A DNA stretch of 64,000 nucleotides from Blastococcus sp. HT6-4 (lineage in GTDB: Bacteria; Actinomycetota; Actinomycetes; Mycobacteriales; Geodermatophilaceae), in assembly GCF_039679125.1 (NCBI RefSeq), contig NZ_CP155551.1, forward strand, positions 1,860,001 through 1,924,000. Direction: 5' to 3'. Below are positions 42,861 to 51,185 of the stretch, piece after piece. The stretch's first letter is position 1, and every line of letters starts with the position of its first letter. The translations under genes and the position numbers were made by a program. The notes below the pieces were generated by a model. It was not told the origin of the DNA and ran no database searches. It worked only from the letters and a program-made list of their open reading frames with translations.

Positions 42861-44171
42861 TCAGCCCGACAGCGGCCGGAACACCAGACCGGTCCGCGGC
42901 TTCGGCACGAACAGCGTCGACTTGCGGGGCATCCGGGCGCCCGCGCGGGCCACGGCCGCCACGTCCGTGGGCGAGGGGGCGCGCAGCAGCACGGCCACCC
43001 CGGACCGTTCGACCGCTCCCTCCACCGCCTCCTCGAGACCGTGGGCGATCACGACCGCGTCCACCGTGTCCGGCCGCCCCCACAGCTGCCCGAGCAGGCC
43101 GTGGTGGGCCAGCACCACGTCGAGATCGCACCACGCCGGCGGCACCCCGGCCGGTACCGCCCCCCGGACCTCGGCCGACGGTGCGGTCAGCCGCACCAGC
43201 CTGTGGCCGTCGGTGACGAGCAGTCCGCGCTCGGCGGGATCGCGCAGCCAGTCGCGGGCGGCGGCGACGACACCGGCGGGGCCCTCGCCGGCCACCGGTA
43301 TCTCGGCGGTGACGAAACCGCGGCCGGCCCGGTCGATGGCGGCAGCCATGGGCAGCGCGGGGACGACCCGGTGGATCGGGTCCACCCGGAGACCGCCGAG
43401 CCCCATCGGCGTCACCAGCGCCAGCACGGCGCCGGCACCGGAGGTGCGGGGCTGCTCGGAGGCGTGGGCCCGAGCCGCGGCGAACCGGTGGTGCCCGTCG
43501 GCGATCACCGCCCGAGTACGTCCCAGCATCTCGCTCACCGCCGCGACGGTGGTGCGGTCGGTGACCCGCCACAGCCGATGCCGCACGCCGTCGGCATCCC
43601 GCACGGCCATCGTCGCCGGGTCCCGGCGGACGGTCGCGGCGAGATCCGCGAGCGCGGGCTCGGGGTCGTGCGCGAGGACGATCGGTTCCAGATCGGTGCC
43701 GGTCGCGGCCAAGAGGGCGCGCCGGTCCTCGACCGCCCGGGGATACGTGTCCTCGTGCGGCAGGACCGCCGCGGATCCGGCCGGCGGCAGTGCCACCGCG
43801 CCCAACCATCCGACGGTCGCCGGCCCTCCGTCGGCCGGTCGCAGCTCGTACAGCCACAGCGCCGCCCGGTCGTCGCGCACCAGCACGCCGTCGGCCTCCC
43901 AGGTGCGCAGGGTGGCCGCGGCTAGCTCGGCGGAGGCCGGTCCGTCCAGGGGCGCCCCGTCCGCCCGGGGCAGGATCAACCGGACCACGTTGTGCGGATC
44001 GGACTCGGCCAGCCGTTCGCGGCCGGCGGGCGTCACCAGGTCGTAGGCTGGCGAGCTGACCCGGGCCAGGTGCTCGGCGTCGTGCCGGCGGTAGGTCAGC
44101 GCCCGGAACGGCCGGACCTCCAGGCCCGGTTCCGACCGCGGCGACCGAGGACCTGCCGGCGACGAGTGCAC
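42861..44171 (-). CDS. DUF1015 family protein
   Basis: 436 residues, a conserved bacterial family of unknown function, cytoplasmic. Diagnostic stretches are YDLVTPAGRERLAESDPHNVVRL near the N-terminus (partly quoted by its DPHNVVRLIL core), RAVIADGHHRFAAA in the middle and MPRKSTLFVPKPRTGLV near the end. No enzyme activity has been proven; the GHH and related polar motifs suggest a hydrolase or kinase-like site. GTG 44171. It is divergent from the small TPR gene. Confidence 0.88.
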   Translation of the reverse strand: MHSSPAGPRSPRSEPGLEVRPFRALTYRRHDAEHLARVSSPAYDLVTPAGRERLAESDPHNVVRLILPRADGAPLDGPASAELAAATLRTWEADGVLVRDDRAALWLYELRPADGGPATVGWLGAVALPPAGSAAVLPHEDTYPRAVEDRRALLAATGTDLEPIVLAHDPEPALADLAATVRRDPATMAVRDADGVRHRLWRVTDRTTVAAVSEMLGRTRAVIADGHHRFAAARAHASEQPRTSGAGAVLALVTPMGLGGLRVDPIHRVVPALPMAAAIDRAGRGFVTAEIPVAGEGPAGVVAAARDWLRDPAERGLLVTDGHRLVRLTAPSAEVRGAVPAGVPPAWCDLDVVLAHHGLLGQLWGRPDTVDAVVIAHGLEEAVEGAVERSGVAVLLRAPSPTDVAAVARAGARMPRKSTLFVPKPRTGLVFRPLSG

Positions 44172-44278
44172 GACGAGATCGTAGGAGCGGGCCGATCCGC
44201 TCCGGCCGGCCGCTCGCCGGCCGCGGCCGCGGGCCGGAGAGGTCGAGCGAGGAGCGCACCACGCGGAAGGGGGCGGCA

Positions 44279-44704
44279 GTGTCCGAGGACGGGTCCCCGG
44301 ACCTCCCTGCGCCGGGGCCGAGCGGGCCCGGCGGTGGGGTCTACGAGTGGTACCGGCGCGGGCTGTCGCTGCTGGAGGACAAGCACCCCGACGCGGCCGC
44401 CACCCTGCTCGCCCGCGCGGCCGAGGCGGAGCCCGCGTCGCGCAGCATCCGCGAGGCCCTGGCCCGTGCCCAGTACGACGCCGGGCGGTACGGGGACGCG
44501 ATCGCCAGTTTCAGCGCGCTCATCGCGGCCAATCCCACCGACGACTACGCGCAGTTCGGCCTGGGCCTGGCGGCCAGCCGGGCCGGAGACCTGGCGCTGG
44601 CCGCCGAGCACCTCGCGCTCGCGGTGGCCATGCGCCCCGACCTCGACCACTACGGACGGGCGCTGCGCGCCGTCCGGGCCCGGCAGACCAGGGAGTCCGC
44701 ATGA
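44279..44704 (+). CDS. Small TPR protein
   Basis: 141 residues made of about three TPR-like helix pairs: WYRRGLSLLEDKHPDAAATL, REALARAQYDAGRYGDAIAS and LAASRAGDLALAAEHLALA, each with the small-residue pattern of TPRs. It is a protein-protein scaffold; the partner is unknown. GTG 44279 follows GGAAGGGGG. Its stop overlaps the HAD gene start by 4 nt (ATGA), so the two are translationally coupled and probably work together. Confidence 0.85.
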   Translation: MSEDGSPDLPAPGPSGPGGGVYEWYRRGLSLLEDKHPDAAATLLARAAEAEPASRSIREALARAQYDAGRYGDAIASFSALIAANPTDDYAQFGLGLAASRAGDLALAAEHLALAVAMRPDLDHYGRALRAVRARQTRESA

Positions 44705-45816
44705 CCGATGTCCCCACCGCAGCGCCGCCCACCCTCGCCGAGGGCTGTGCGGAGCCCCCCGCGACGCGGTACGACGTGGCGCTGCTCGATCTCGACGGCG
44801 TGGTCTACGTCGGCCCGGACGCGGTTCCCGGGGTGCCCGCGGCGCTCGCCACCGCCCGGGAGGCGGGCATGCGGCTGGGGTTCGTGACCAACAACGCCGC
44901 ACGCACCCCGGACGAGGTCGCCGGGCACCTGTCCCGGCTGGGGGTGCCGGCCGACCCCGCGGACGTCATCACCAGCTCCCAGGCCGCGGCGAGCGTGGTC
45001 GCCGGATTGCTGGGCGCCGGATCCCGCGTGCTGCCGGTCGGTGGCCCCGGTGTCGCCGCTGCCCTGCGGGCGGCCGGGCTCACCGTCGTCGCGGCCGCCG
45101 AGGATCGGCCGGACGCCATCGTCCAGGGCTACGGCCCGGACGTCGGCTGGCCGCAACTGGCCGAGGCCGTGGTGGCCGTCCGCACCGGAGCCCGGCACGT
45201 GGCCACCAACGCCGACGCCACGATCCCGTCCCCCCGCGGACCGCTGCCCGGCAACGGCGCCATGGTGGCCGTCGTCCGGGGCGTCACCGGGCAGGAGCCA
45301 CTGGTCACCGGGAAGCCGGACCCGGCGATGCACGCCGAGTGCGTGCGGCGCACCGGTGCCCGGCGACCGCTGGTGGTCGGCGACCGGCTGGACACCGACA
45401 TCGAGGGCGCCCGCCGGGCCGGGGCGGCCAGCCTCCTGGTCCTCTCCGGGGTCACCGACCCCGCGACCCTGCTGGCCGCTGCGCCGATGCACCGGCCCGA
45501 CCTGCTGTCCGCGGACGCGGCCGGACTGCTCACGGGGCACCCTCCCGTCGTGGCAGCGGACGGGGCCTGGCGCTGCGGCCGGTGGTCGGCGAGCGTGGCC
45601 GAGGGCGGGGGAGTGCTCTCGCTCGCCCCGGCGGGGCCCGACCCACGGGTGGACCAGGTGGCCGACGACGGGCTCGACGGACTCCGGGCACTGTGCCTCG
45701 CCCACTGGTCGTCCCACCCGGACGAGGGCGTTCCCGCCCGCGTGGTCGGGGCCGATGCGGCCGCCGCCGACCTGCTCACCGGCTGGGGGCTGCTCACCAC
45801 GGCCACGCGGCGGTGA
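44701..45816 (+). CDS. HAD-IIA family phosphatase
   Basis: 371 residues. HAD motif I is DLDGVVYVG (nucleophile D30, acid D32), motif II FVTNNAAR, motif III GKPDPAM with the conserved Lys, and motif IV VGDRLDTDIEGA. The layout matches NagD/phosphoglycolate-type subfamily IIA. A C-terminal extension of about 80 residues after the HAD core (with WRCGRWSASVAEGGGVLSL) is not part of the fold. The mycobacterial counterpart is Rv1692, reported as a glycerol-3-phosphate phosphatase; this one probably hydrolyses a similar small phosphate ester. Start ATG 44701. Confidence 0.92.
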   Translation: MTDVPTAAPPTLAEGCAEPPATRYDVALLDLDGVVYVGPDAVPGVPAALATAREAGMRLGFVTNNAARTPDEVAGHLSRLGVPADPADVITSSQAAASVVAGLLGAGSRVLPVGGPGVAAALRAAGLTVVAAAEDRPDAIVQGYGPDVGWPQLAEAVVAVRTGARHVATNADATIPSPRGPLPGNGAMVAVVRGVTGQEPLVTGKPDPAMHAECVRRTGARRPLVVGDRLDTDIEGARRAGAASLLVLSGVTDPATLLAAAPMHRPDLLSADAAGLLTGHPPVVAADGAWRCGRWSASVAEGGGVLSLAPAGPDPRVDQVADDGLDGLRALCLAHWSSHPDEGVPARVVGADAAAADLLTGWGLLTTATRR

Positions 45817-45846
45817 GCCGCGGCGGGGGACGTCCGCCCGCAGGGA

Positions 45847-46185
45847 TCAGAGCAGCGTGCGCAGCCGGAGCAGGTCCCGCAGCCCCGCCTCCAGCTTCAC
45901 CCGGCCGGCGGCCCAGGCCGAGCCGAAGGACAGCGTGCCGTCGGTGAGGGCGACCAGGTCGTCACTGGTCATGGTCAGGCGGATGTCGGCCTTCGGGACG
46001 GCCGGCCCGTCGGGGACGGCGCGCAGGTCGCGCACCGCACCGGAGCTCAGCCGTCCGAGCACGACCTGGTCCAGATCGGTCAGCCGGCAGGAGAGGCTGC
46101 GGTCCAGCCCTGCCGCCGCCGGGTTGGCGGCGAGATCGCCGAGGATGCCCCGCAGGGCGGTCATGCACTGATCCATCGTGGCCAC
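45847..46185 (-). CDS. SCP2 sterol-transfer-like domain protein
   Basis: About 112 residues. The C-terminal two thirds fit a single SCP2-like lipid-binding fold: ADIRLTMTSDDLVALTDGT, then SFGSAWAAGRVKLEAGLRDL (the alternating hydrophobic strand and the helix that lines the tunnel). It may bind or carry a small lipid. GTG 46185 is chosen because GGGAG lies 10 nt upstream; ATG 46176 is also possible. It is convergent with the HAD gene and divergent from the small gene at 46361. Confidence 0.72.
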   Translation of the reverse strand: MATMDQCMTALRGILGDLAANPAAAGLDRSLSCRLTDLDQVVLGRLSSGAVRDLRAVPDGPAVPKADIRLTMTSDDLVALTDGTLSFGSAWAAGRVKLEAGLRDLLRLRTLL

Positions 46186-46360
46186 GCGGGCGGTACTCCC
46201 TGGAGTCGGCAGCGGTTCTCGATCGTCGCCGACGCTATCGCGCTGCCCCGTCCGGCCCGTCCACGTCATTCCCGGCCGGTAACCTCCGCAGGAGACGCCG
46301 GTGCGTGCGACGACCGCTGCCCGAGCCCTACCACCCGATCCCCGCACCCGAGAGGCGCAC

Positions 46361-46630
46361 ATGACCGAGCCGACCGCGCAGCGACCGATGCCGGGGCCCT
46401 ACCGGCCCGGTCCCGCGGCCGCGCCGGCGGTCCCGGCCGCGGATCGCGCCGCGGAGGACACCCACCGGCCGGGCGCTGCCCCCCACCCCGGGGAGGACAC
46501 CGGCGAGCAGGGGGCCGACGGACGCCGGCTGACCGGCCTCGAGGAGCTGCCCGTGGCCGAGCACGTCGCCGTCTTCGAGGCCGAGCACGCGCGCCTGCAG
46601 CGCGAGCTCGGCACGATCGACCCGCTCTGA
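46361..46630 (+). CDS. Small Pro/Ala-rich protein before tlyA
   Basis: 89 residues. The first ~55 residues are Pro/Ala/Gly-rich and probably disordered. The last ~35 form a helix with the conserved motif LTGLEELPVAEHVAVFEAEH and an LQRELGTIDPL end. Actinobacteria keep a small gene of this type between the HAD gene and tlyA (Rv1693 position in M. tuberculosis). Function unknown. ATG 46361 has AGAGGCG upstream. Its stop (TGA 46628-46630) overlaps the tlyA ATG by 1 nt. Confidence 0.8.
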   Translation: MTEPTAQRPMPGPYRPGPAAAPAVPAADRAAEDTHRPGAAPHPGEDTGEQGADGRRLTGLEELPVAEHVAVFEAEHARLQRELGTIDPL

Positions 46631-47427
46631 TGGCCCGTCGCAGCCGGCTGGACGCCGAGCTCGTGCGCCGGGGCCTGGCCCGGTCGCGGGAGCACGCCGT
46701 GGCCCTGATCGCCGAGGGGCGCGTCGCCGTCGCCGGGCAGGCGGCCACCAAGCCGGCCACCGGTGTCGAGGCGGGCACCCCCGTCGTCGTGCGCACCGAC
46801 CCCGACCAGCCCTCCTGGGTCTCCCGCGGGGCGCACAAGCTGCTGGGCGCGCTGGACGCCTTCCCGGTCGCCGTCGAGGGCCGGCGGGCGCTGGACGCCG
46901 GCGCCTCCACCGGCGGGTTCACCGAGGTGCTCCTGAGCCGCGGCGCGGCCGAGGTCGTCGCCGTCGACGTCGGCTACGGCGAACTGGCGTGGTCGCTGCG
47001 CACCGACGAACGGGTGCGGGTGCACGAGCGCACCAACGTCCGCACGCTCACGCCGGAGGCCGTCGACGGGGCGGTCGACCTCGTCGTCGCCGACCTGTCC
47101 TTCATCTCGTTGCGGCTGGTGCTCCCCGCCCTCACCGCCTGCGCCCGGCCCGGCGCCGACCTGCTGCCCATGGTGAAGCCGCAGTTCGAGGTGGGCCGCG
47201 AGCGGCTGGGCGCCGGTGGCGTGGTGCGCGACCCCGAGCAGCGGGTGCGGGCGGTGCTGGAGGTGGGCAGCGCCGCGCACGCCCTCGGGTGGGGTACCGC
47301 CGGTGTGGTCGCCAGCCCACTGCCCGGCCCCGCCGGCAACGTGGAGTTCTTCCTGTGGCTGCGGTCCGACGCCGGGCCGATCGAGGAGGACGCCGTCCGT
47401 CGAGCAGTCCAGGAGGGACCTCAATGA
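46630..47427 (+). CDS. tlyA: TlyA 16S/23S rRNA 2'-O-methyltransferase
   Basis: 265 residues. N-terminal S4 RNA-binding domain (SRLDAELVRRGLARSREHAV), linker SWVSRGAHKL, and an FtsJ/RrmJ-like methyltransferase with ALDAGASTGGFTEVLL, VVAVDVGYGELAW and LVVADLSFISL (acidic motif of the K-D-K-E catalytic set; MVKPQFEVG carries a Lys). In mycobacteria TlyA methylates C1409 in 16S and C1920 in 23S and is needed for capreomycin sensitivity. ATG 46630. Coupled to nadK by a 4-nt overlap. Confidence 0.95.
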   Translation: MARRSRLDAELVRRGLARSREHAVALIAEGRVAVAGQAATKPATGVEAGTPVVVRTDPDQPSWVSRGAHKLLGALDAFPVAVEGRRALDAGASTGGFTEVLLSRGAAEVVAVDVGYGELAWSLRTDERVRVHERTNVRTLTPEAVDGAVDLVVADLSFISLRLVLPALTACARPGADLLPMVKPQFEVGRERLGAGGVVRDPEQRVRAVLEVGSAAHALGWGTAGVVASPLPGPAGNVEFFLWLRSDAGPIEEDAVRRAVQEGPQ

Positions 47428-48470
47428 GCAAGCCGAGCACCGCATCGCCGGACGAGCAGGACACCCGGCGGGTGCTGCTGACCGTGCACACCGGTCGGCG
47501 GGACGTCGTCGAGCTGGCCCGCACCTCCGCCGCCCGCCTGCTCCGCGGGGGGATCGGGGTGAAGGTGCTCGACGAGGAGGCCGGCGACCTCGACATCCCC
47601 GGTGCGGAGGTCGTCGCCTGCGACGCCTCCGCGGCCAAGGACGCCGAGATCGTCATGGTCTTCGGCGGGGACGGCACCTTCCTGCGCGCGGCGGAACTGG
47701 CCCGCTACACCGACGCCGCGCTCATGGGCGTCAACCTCGGCCGGGTCGGCTTCCTCGCCGAGACCGAGCCGGAGGCGGTCGAGGAGACCCTCACCGCCAT
47801 CGAGCAGTGCGAGTACTCGGTGGAGGAACGCCTGGCCATCCAGGTCGACGTCCTCGACCGCGCCGGCACCCTCGTCGGCGGCACGTGGGCGCTCAACGAG
47901 GTCTCGGTGGAGAAGGCCGAGCGCTCGCGGGTGCTCGACGTCGTCATCGCCATCGACGGCCGGCCGCTGACCAGCTTCGGCTGCGACGGGGTCCTGTGCG
48001 CCACCCCGACCGGCTCCACGGCCTACGCGTTCTCCGCGGGCGGTCCGGTGGTCTGGCCCGACGTCGAGGCGCTGCTGCTGGTGCCCACCAACGCCCACGC
48101 GCTGTTCGCGCGGCCGCTGGTCACCTCGCCGGACTCGGTGCTCACCGTGGCCATCCCGGCCGACGGCAACCGCGCCCGCGTCTCGGCCGACGGGCGGCGG
48201 ATGGTGGAGATCCCCGACGGCGGCCGCGTCGACGTCCGCCGCGCCGACCGGCCGGTGCGCATCGCCCGCGTCCACGCCGCCACCTTCGGCGACCGCCTGG
48301 TGGCCAAGTTCGGTCTCCCGGTCCGGGGATTCCGCGACGTGCGGCGCACCGGGCCCGGGCACGAGGTGTTCCCCGGCCGCGACGTGCTCGCCGCCGAAGG
48401 TCCGGCCGACGAGGACGGCACGATGCCGGAGCCGGAGGTGAGCGGTGGCGGCACGCGCGAGGACGGCTGA
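47424..48470 (+). CDS. nadK: NAD kinase
   Basis: 348 residues. Phosphorylates NAD to NADP using ATP or polyphosphate. The GGDG motif lies in MVFGGDGTFLRAAELA; the NE motif in WALNEVSVEKAERSRVL; and the glycine-rich loop in TPTGSTAYAFSAGGPVV, including the substrate contact. ATG 47424 overlaps tlyA by 4 nt. Its end overlaps the recN start by 26 nt in another frame. A C-terminal ~40-residue tail is acidic and dispensable-looking. Confidence 0.96.
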   Translation: MSKPSTASPDEQDTRRVLLTVHTGRRDVVELARTSAARLLRGGIGVKVLDEEAGDLDIPGAEVVACDASAAKDAEIVMVFGGDGTFLRAAELARYTDAALMGVNLGRVGFLAETEPEAVEETLTAIEQCEYSVEERLAIQVDVLDRAGTLVGGTWALNEVSVEKAERSRVLDVVIAIDGRPLTSFGCDGVLCATPTGSTAYAFSAGGPVVWPDVEALLLVPTNAHALFARPLVTSPDSVLTVAIPADGNRARVSADGRRMVEIPDGGRVDVRRADRPVRIARVHAATFGDRLVAKFGLPVRGFRDVRRTGPGHEVFPGRDVLAAEGPADEDGTMPEPEVSGGGTREDG

Positions 48471-50229
48471 GCGCCCGGCGGCCGCCGGTGCCGGATCCGC
48501 CCCCGGACGGCTGTCCGAGCTGCGCATCCGGGGTCTGGGCGCCATCGACGACGTCACCCTGGAGCTGGGCCGCGGACTGACCGTGGTCACCGGGGAGACC
48601 GGCGCCGGCAAGACGATGGTGGTGACCGGGCTGACCCTGCTCTTCGGTGGGCGGGCCGACCCGGGGCGGGTGCGCGCCAGCGGGCGGGCCGGCGTCGAGG
48701 GGCGGCTGGAGCTCCCACCCGGTTCGCCGGTCTGGGCCCGGGCCGCCGACGCCGGCGCCGATCCCGACGACGACGGCAGCCTGATCCTGGCCCGCACCGT
48801 CAGCGCCGAGGGGCGCTCCCGCGCCTACCTCGGTGGGCGCAGCGTCCCGGTGGGTGTGGTCGCCGAGCTGGCCGAGAACCTGCTCGCCGTGCACGGCCAG
48901 ACCGACCAGCTGCGGCTCTCCCGTCCGGCCGAGCAGCGCCGCGCGCTGGACCGCTACGCCGGCGCGGACCACCTCGAGCTGCTCGACCGCTACCGCGAGG
49001 CGCACCAGCGGTGGCGGGCGCTGGTCGCCGACCTGGAACGCCGGCGCGGCCAGGCGCGGGAGCTCGCGCAGGCCGCCGACGTGCTGCGGCACGGGCTCGA
49101 GGAGATCGCCGCCGTCGCGCCCGAGCCGGGGGAGGACGAGTCGCTCGACACCCAGGCCAAGCGGCTCAGCGACGCCGATGCCCTGCGTGCCGCCGCCGAC
49201 GAGGCACGGATGGCGCTGATCGGCGACGTGACCGGTGACCTGGGCGGCGGAGAGCTGCCGCAGGACGCCACCGCGGCCCTGGCCATCGCCGAGCGTGCGC
49301 TGGCCGGCTCCGACGACCCGACGCTGGTCCTGCTCGCCCAGGACCTCGCCGACGCCGTCGCCGTCGTCTCCGACGTCGCCGGCCAGCTCGCCGGCTACGT
49401 CGCCGACCTCGACGCGGACCCCGGCCGGCTGGCCGAGGTGCTCGACCGCCGGGCCGCCATCACCGCGCTCGTGCGCAAGTACGCCGACCCGGGCGACGGC
49501 GTGGCCGGGGTGCTCGCATGGGGCGAGGACGCCGCCCGCCGGCTCAGCGCGCTCGACGTCTCCGACGAGGCCCTCGAGGCGCTCGCCGCCGACCGCGACG
49601 CCGCCCGCGCCGAGGTGGACCGGCTGGGCGCCGAGATCTCCGAGCGCCGGAAGGCGGCGGCCGAGGGGTTCGCCGCCGAGGTCGGCCGGGAGCTGGCCGG
49701 GCTGGCGATGAAGAGCGCCCGCGTCTCGTTCAGCATCGACAGCCACCCCGACGACCCCGGACCCGACGGCATCGACGAGGTGGCGCTGCTGCTGGCGGCG
49801 CACCCCGGCGCGCCGCCGCGGCCGGTGCACAAGGGGGCCTCCGGCGGTGAGCTGTCCCGCGTCATGCTCGCCATCGAGGTCGTGTTCGCCGGTGCGGACC
49901 CGGTTCCGGTCATGGTGTTCGACGAGGTCGACGCCGGTGTGGGCGGGCAGGCGGCGGGGGAGATCGGGCGGCGGCTGGCCCGGCTGGCCCGCGACCACCA
50001 GGTCGTCGTCGTCACGCACCTGGCACAGGTCGCGGCGTTCGCCGACACCCACCTGGTCGTCGACAAGTCACCGGACACCGGCGCGGGCGTGACCGCGACC
50101 GACATCCGCTCCGTGGAGGGTGAGGACCGGGTGCGGGAGCTGGCGCGCATGCTCTCCGGGCTGGCCGACAGCGAGACCGGCCAGGCGCACGCCCGCGAAC
50201 TGCTGGCGGTGGCCGCGGCCGGACGGTGA
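48445..50229 (+). CDS. recN: DNA repair protein RecN
   Basis: 594 residues, SMC-like ATPase for double-strand break repair. Walker A GETGAGKTMVVTG near residues 50-60; two coiled-coil arms either side of a short hinge (about 150-330); signature GASGGELSRVMLAIEVV; Walker B PVMVFDEVDAGVGGQAA. GTG 48445 lies within the end of nadK (26-nt overlap, frame +1 relative). The order nadK-recN is conserved from mycobacteria onwards. No SOS box was looked for in detail. Confidence 0.96.
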   Translation: MAARARTAERPAAAGAGSAPGRLSELRIRGLGAIDDVTLELGRGLTVVTGETGAGKTMVVTGLTLLFGGRADPGRVRASGRAGVEGRLELPPGSPVWARAADAGADPDDDGSLILARTVSAEGRSRAYLGGRSVPVGVVAELAENLLAVHGQTDQLRLSRPAEQRRALDRYAGADHLELLDRYREAHQRWRALVADLERRRGQARELAQAADVLRHGLEEIAAVAPEPGEDESLDTQAKRLSDADALRAAADEARMALIGDVTGDLGGGELPQDATAALAIAERALAGSDDPTLVLLAQDLADAVAVVSDVAGQLAGYVADLDADPGRLAEVLDRRAAITALVRKYADPGDGVAGVLAWGEDAARRLSALDVSDEALEALAADRDAARAEVDRLGAEISERRKAAAEGFAAEVGRELAGLAMKSARVSFSIDSHPDDPGPDGIDEVALLLAAHPGAPPRPVHKGASGGELSRVMLAIEVVFAGADPVPVMVFDEVDAGVGGQAAGEIGRRLARLARDHQVVVVTHLAQVAAFADTHLVVDKSPDTGAGVTATDIRSVEGEDRVRELARMLSGLADSETGQAHARELLAVAAAGR

Positions 50230-50286
50230 CCACCGCCTCCCTGTGAACCGGGAGTGCCGGGGCTCGCGGCGGGGTAAGGGGCGTCG

Positions 50287-50997
50287 GTGAGCTGCTTCTC
50301 CGCCGCCGACGAGTCGGCGCACTACGGCTTCTCGGTGTGCATGCTCCTCGAGCAGTACCGCGATCAGCTGGTTTGGGCGGACGGCGGGGTCGACGAGCTC
50401 GGCACCGGCGACGCGACGGCCATCGCCGACGTCGTCCGGACCATCCCCGGGCTCCGGGTGCGGAGCTACGACATCAGCGCGTCGTCGGTCGAGCTGGCCC
50501 GGGCCAACATCGCCGCCCGTGGTGTCGCCGACCGGTACACCGTCGAGGTCGGCGACTTCTTCGACCAGGCCGACTCCGCCGGCGGTGACCAGGCGGCCAC
50601 GGTGATCTCCAACCCGCCGTACGTCCCGGCGCCGGACCGGGACATCCTCATGCCCGAGCTGTGGGGCGGCGTCCGCGGCAACGACCTGGTGCTGCAGCTG
50701 CTGAAGACCGGGTACGACAACGTGATCACGGCGGTGGCCAGCTACTCCGACCCCGAGACGTCGGTGCGCACGGCGCAGGACCTGGGCTACCGGGTGGTCA
50801 ACTTCCTCGCCATGGGCCTGGACTTCGGCCCGTACAGCAACGAGCCCAAGGTGCGCGCGCACATCGACCGGCTCTGCGCCGAGGGACGCGCCTGGGCGGG
50901 GGACGAGGGGTACATGGTCGCCATCGCGCTGTTCAGCCGGAACCCCGACCTGCCCGGGGACCGCGCCGACCAGCTGCTCAGGTCACTGCAGCTCTGA
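50287..50997 (+). CDS. SAM-dependent methyltransferase with NPPY motif
   Basis: 236 residues. Class I methyltransferase: a GDATAIADVVRTIPGLRV lead, an IS-D acidic site (YDIS), and the catalytic loop ISNPPYVPAPDRD, NPPY marking methylation of an amide or amino nitrogen (protein Gln, DNA adenine or rRNA base). The family is near HemK/PrmC but lacks the usual PrmC N-domain. It probably acts on a macromolecule; the target is unknown. GTG 50287 follows the recN stop by 57 nt. It ends facing the TetR gene. Confidence 0.8.
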   Translation: MSCFSAADESAHYGFSVCMLLEQYRDQLVWADGGVDELGTGDATAIADVVRTIPGLRVRSYDISASSVELARANIAARGVADRYTVEVGDFFDQADSAGGDQAATVISNPPYVPAPDRDILMPELWGGVRGNDLVLQLLKTGYDNVITAVASYSDPETSVRTAQDLGYRVVNFLAMGLDFGPYSNEPKVRAHIDRLCAEGRAWAGDEGYMVAIALFSRNPDLPGDRADQLLRSLQL

Positions 50998-51057
50998 CGA
51001 GCGGGGCCCGGAGGGTCCCCGAGGAGGAGCTGGGAGCCGCCCTGCGAGGCGGGCCGA

Positions 51058-51113
51058 GGAGCAAGGGGCCGGAGGCCTCCTCGACGGAGCAAGGGGCCGG
51101 AGGCCTCCTCGAC
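51058..51113. repeat. 28-bp intergenic tandem repeat
   Basis: Two identical 28-bp copies, 51058-51085 and 51086-51113, each containing the palindrome GGAGGCCTCC. The region sits between convergent genes and may stop transcription from both sides, in the manner of REP-like intergenic elements. Confidence 0.85.
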
Positions 51114-51185
51114 GAGGGCCGGTGTGGGCACAGCTCAGGTCGGGGACGGCACGTGGCCGCGGTCGTCGTCCGGAGGACGACAGAG

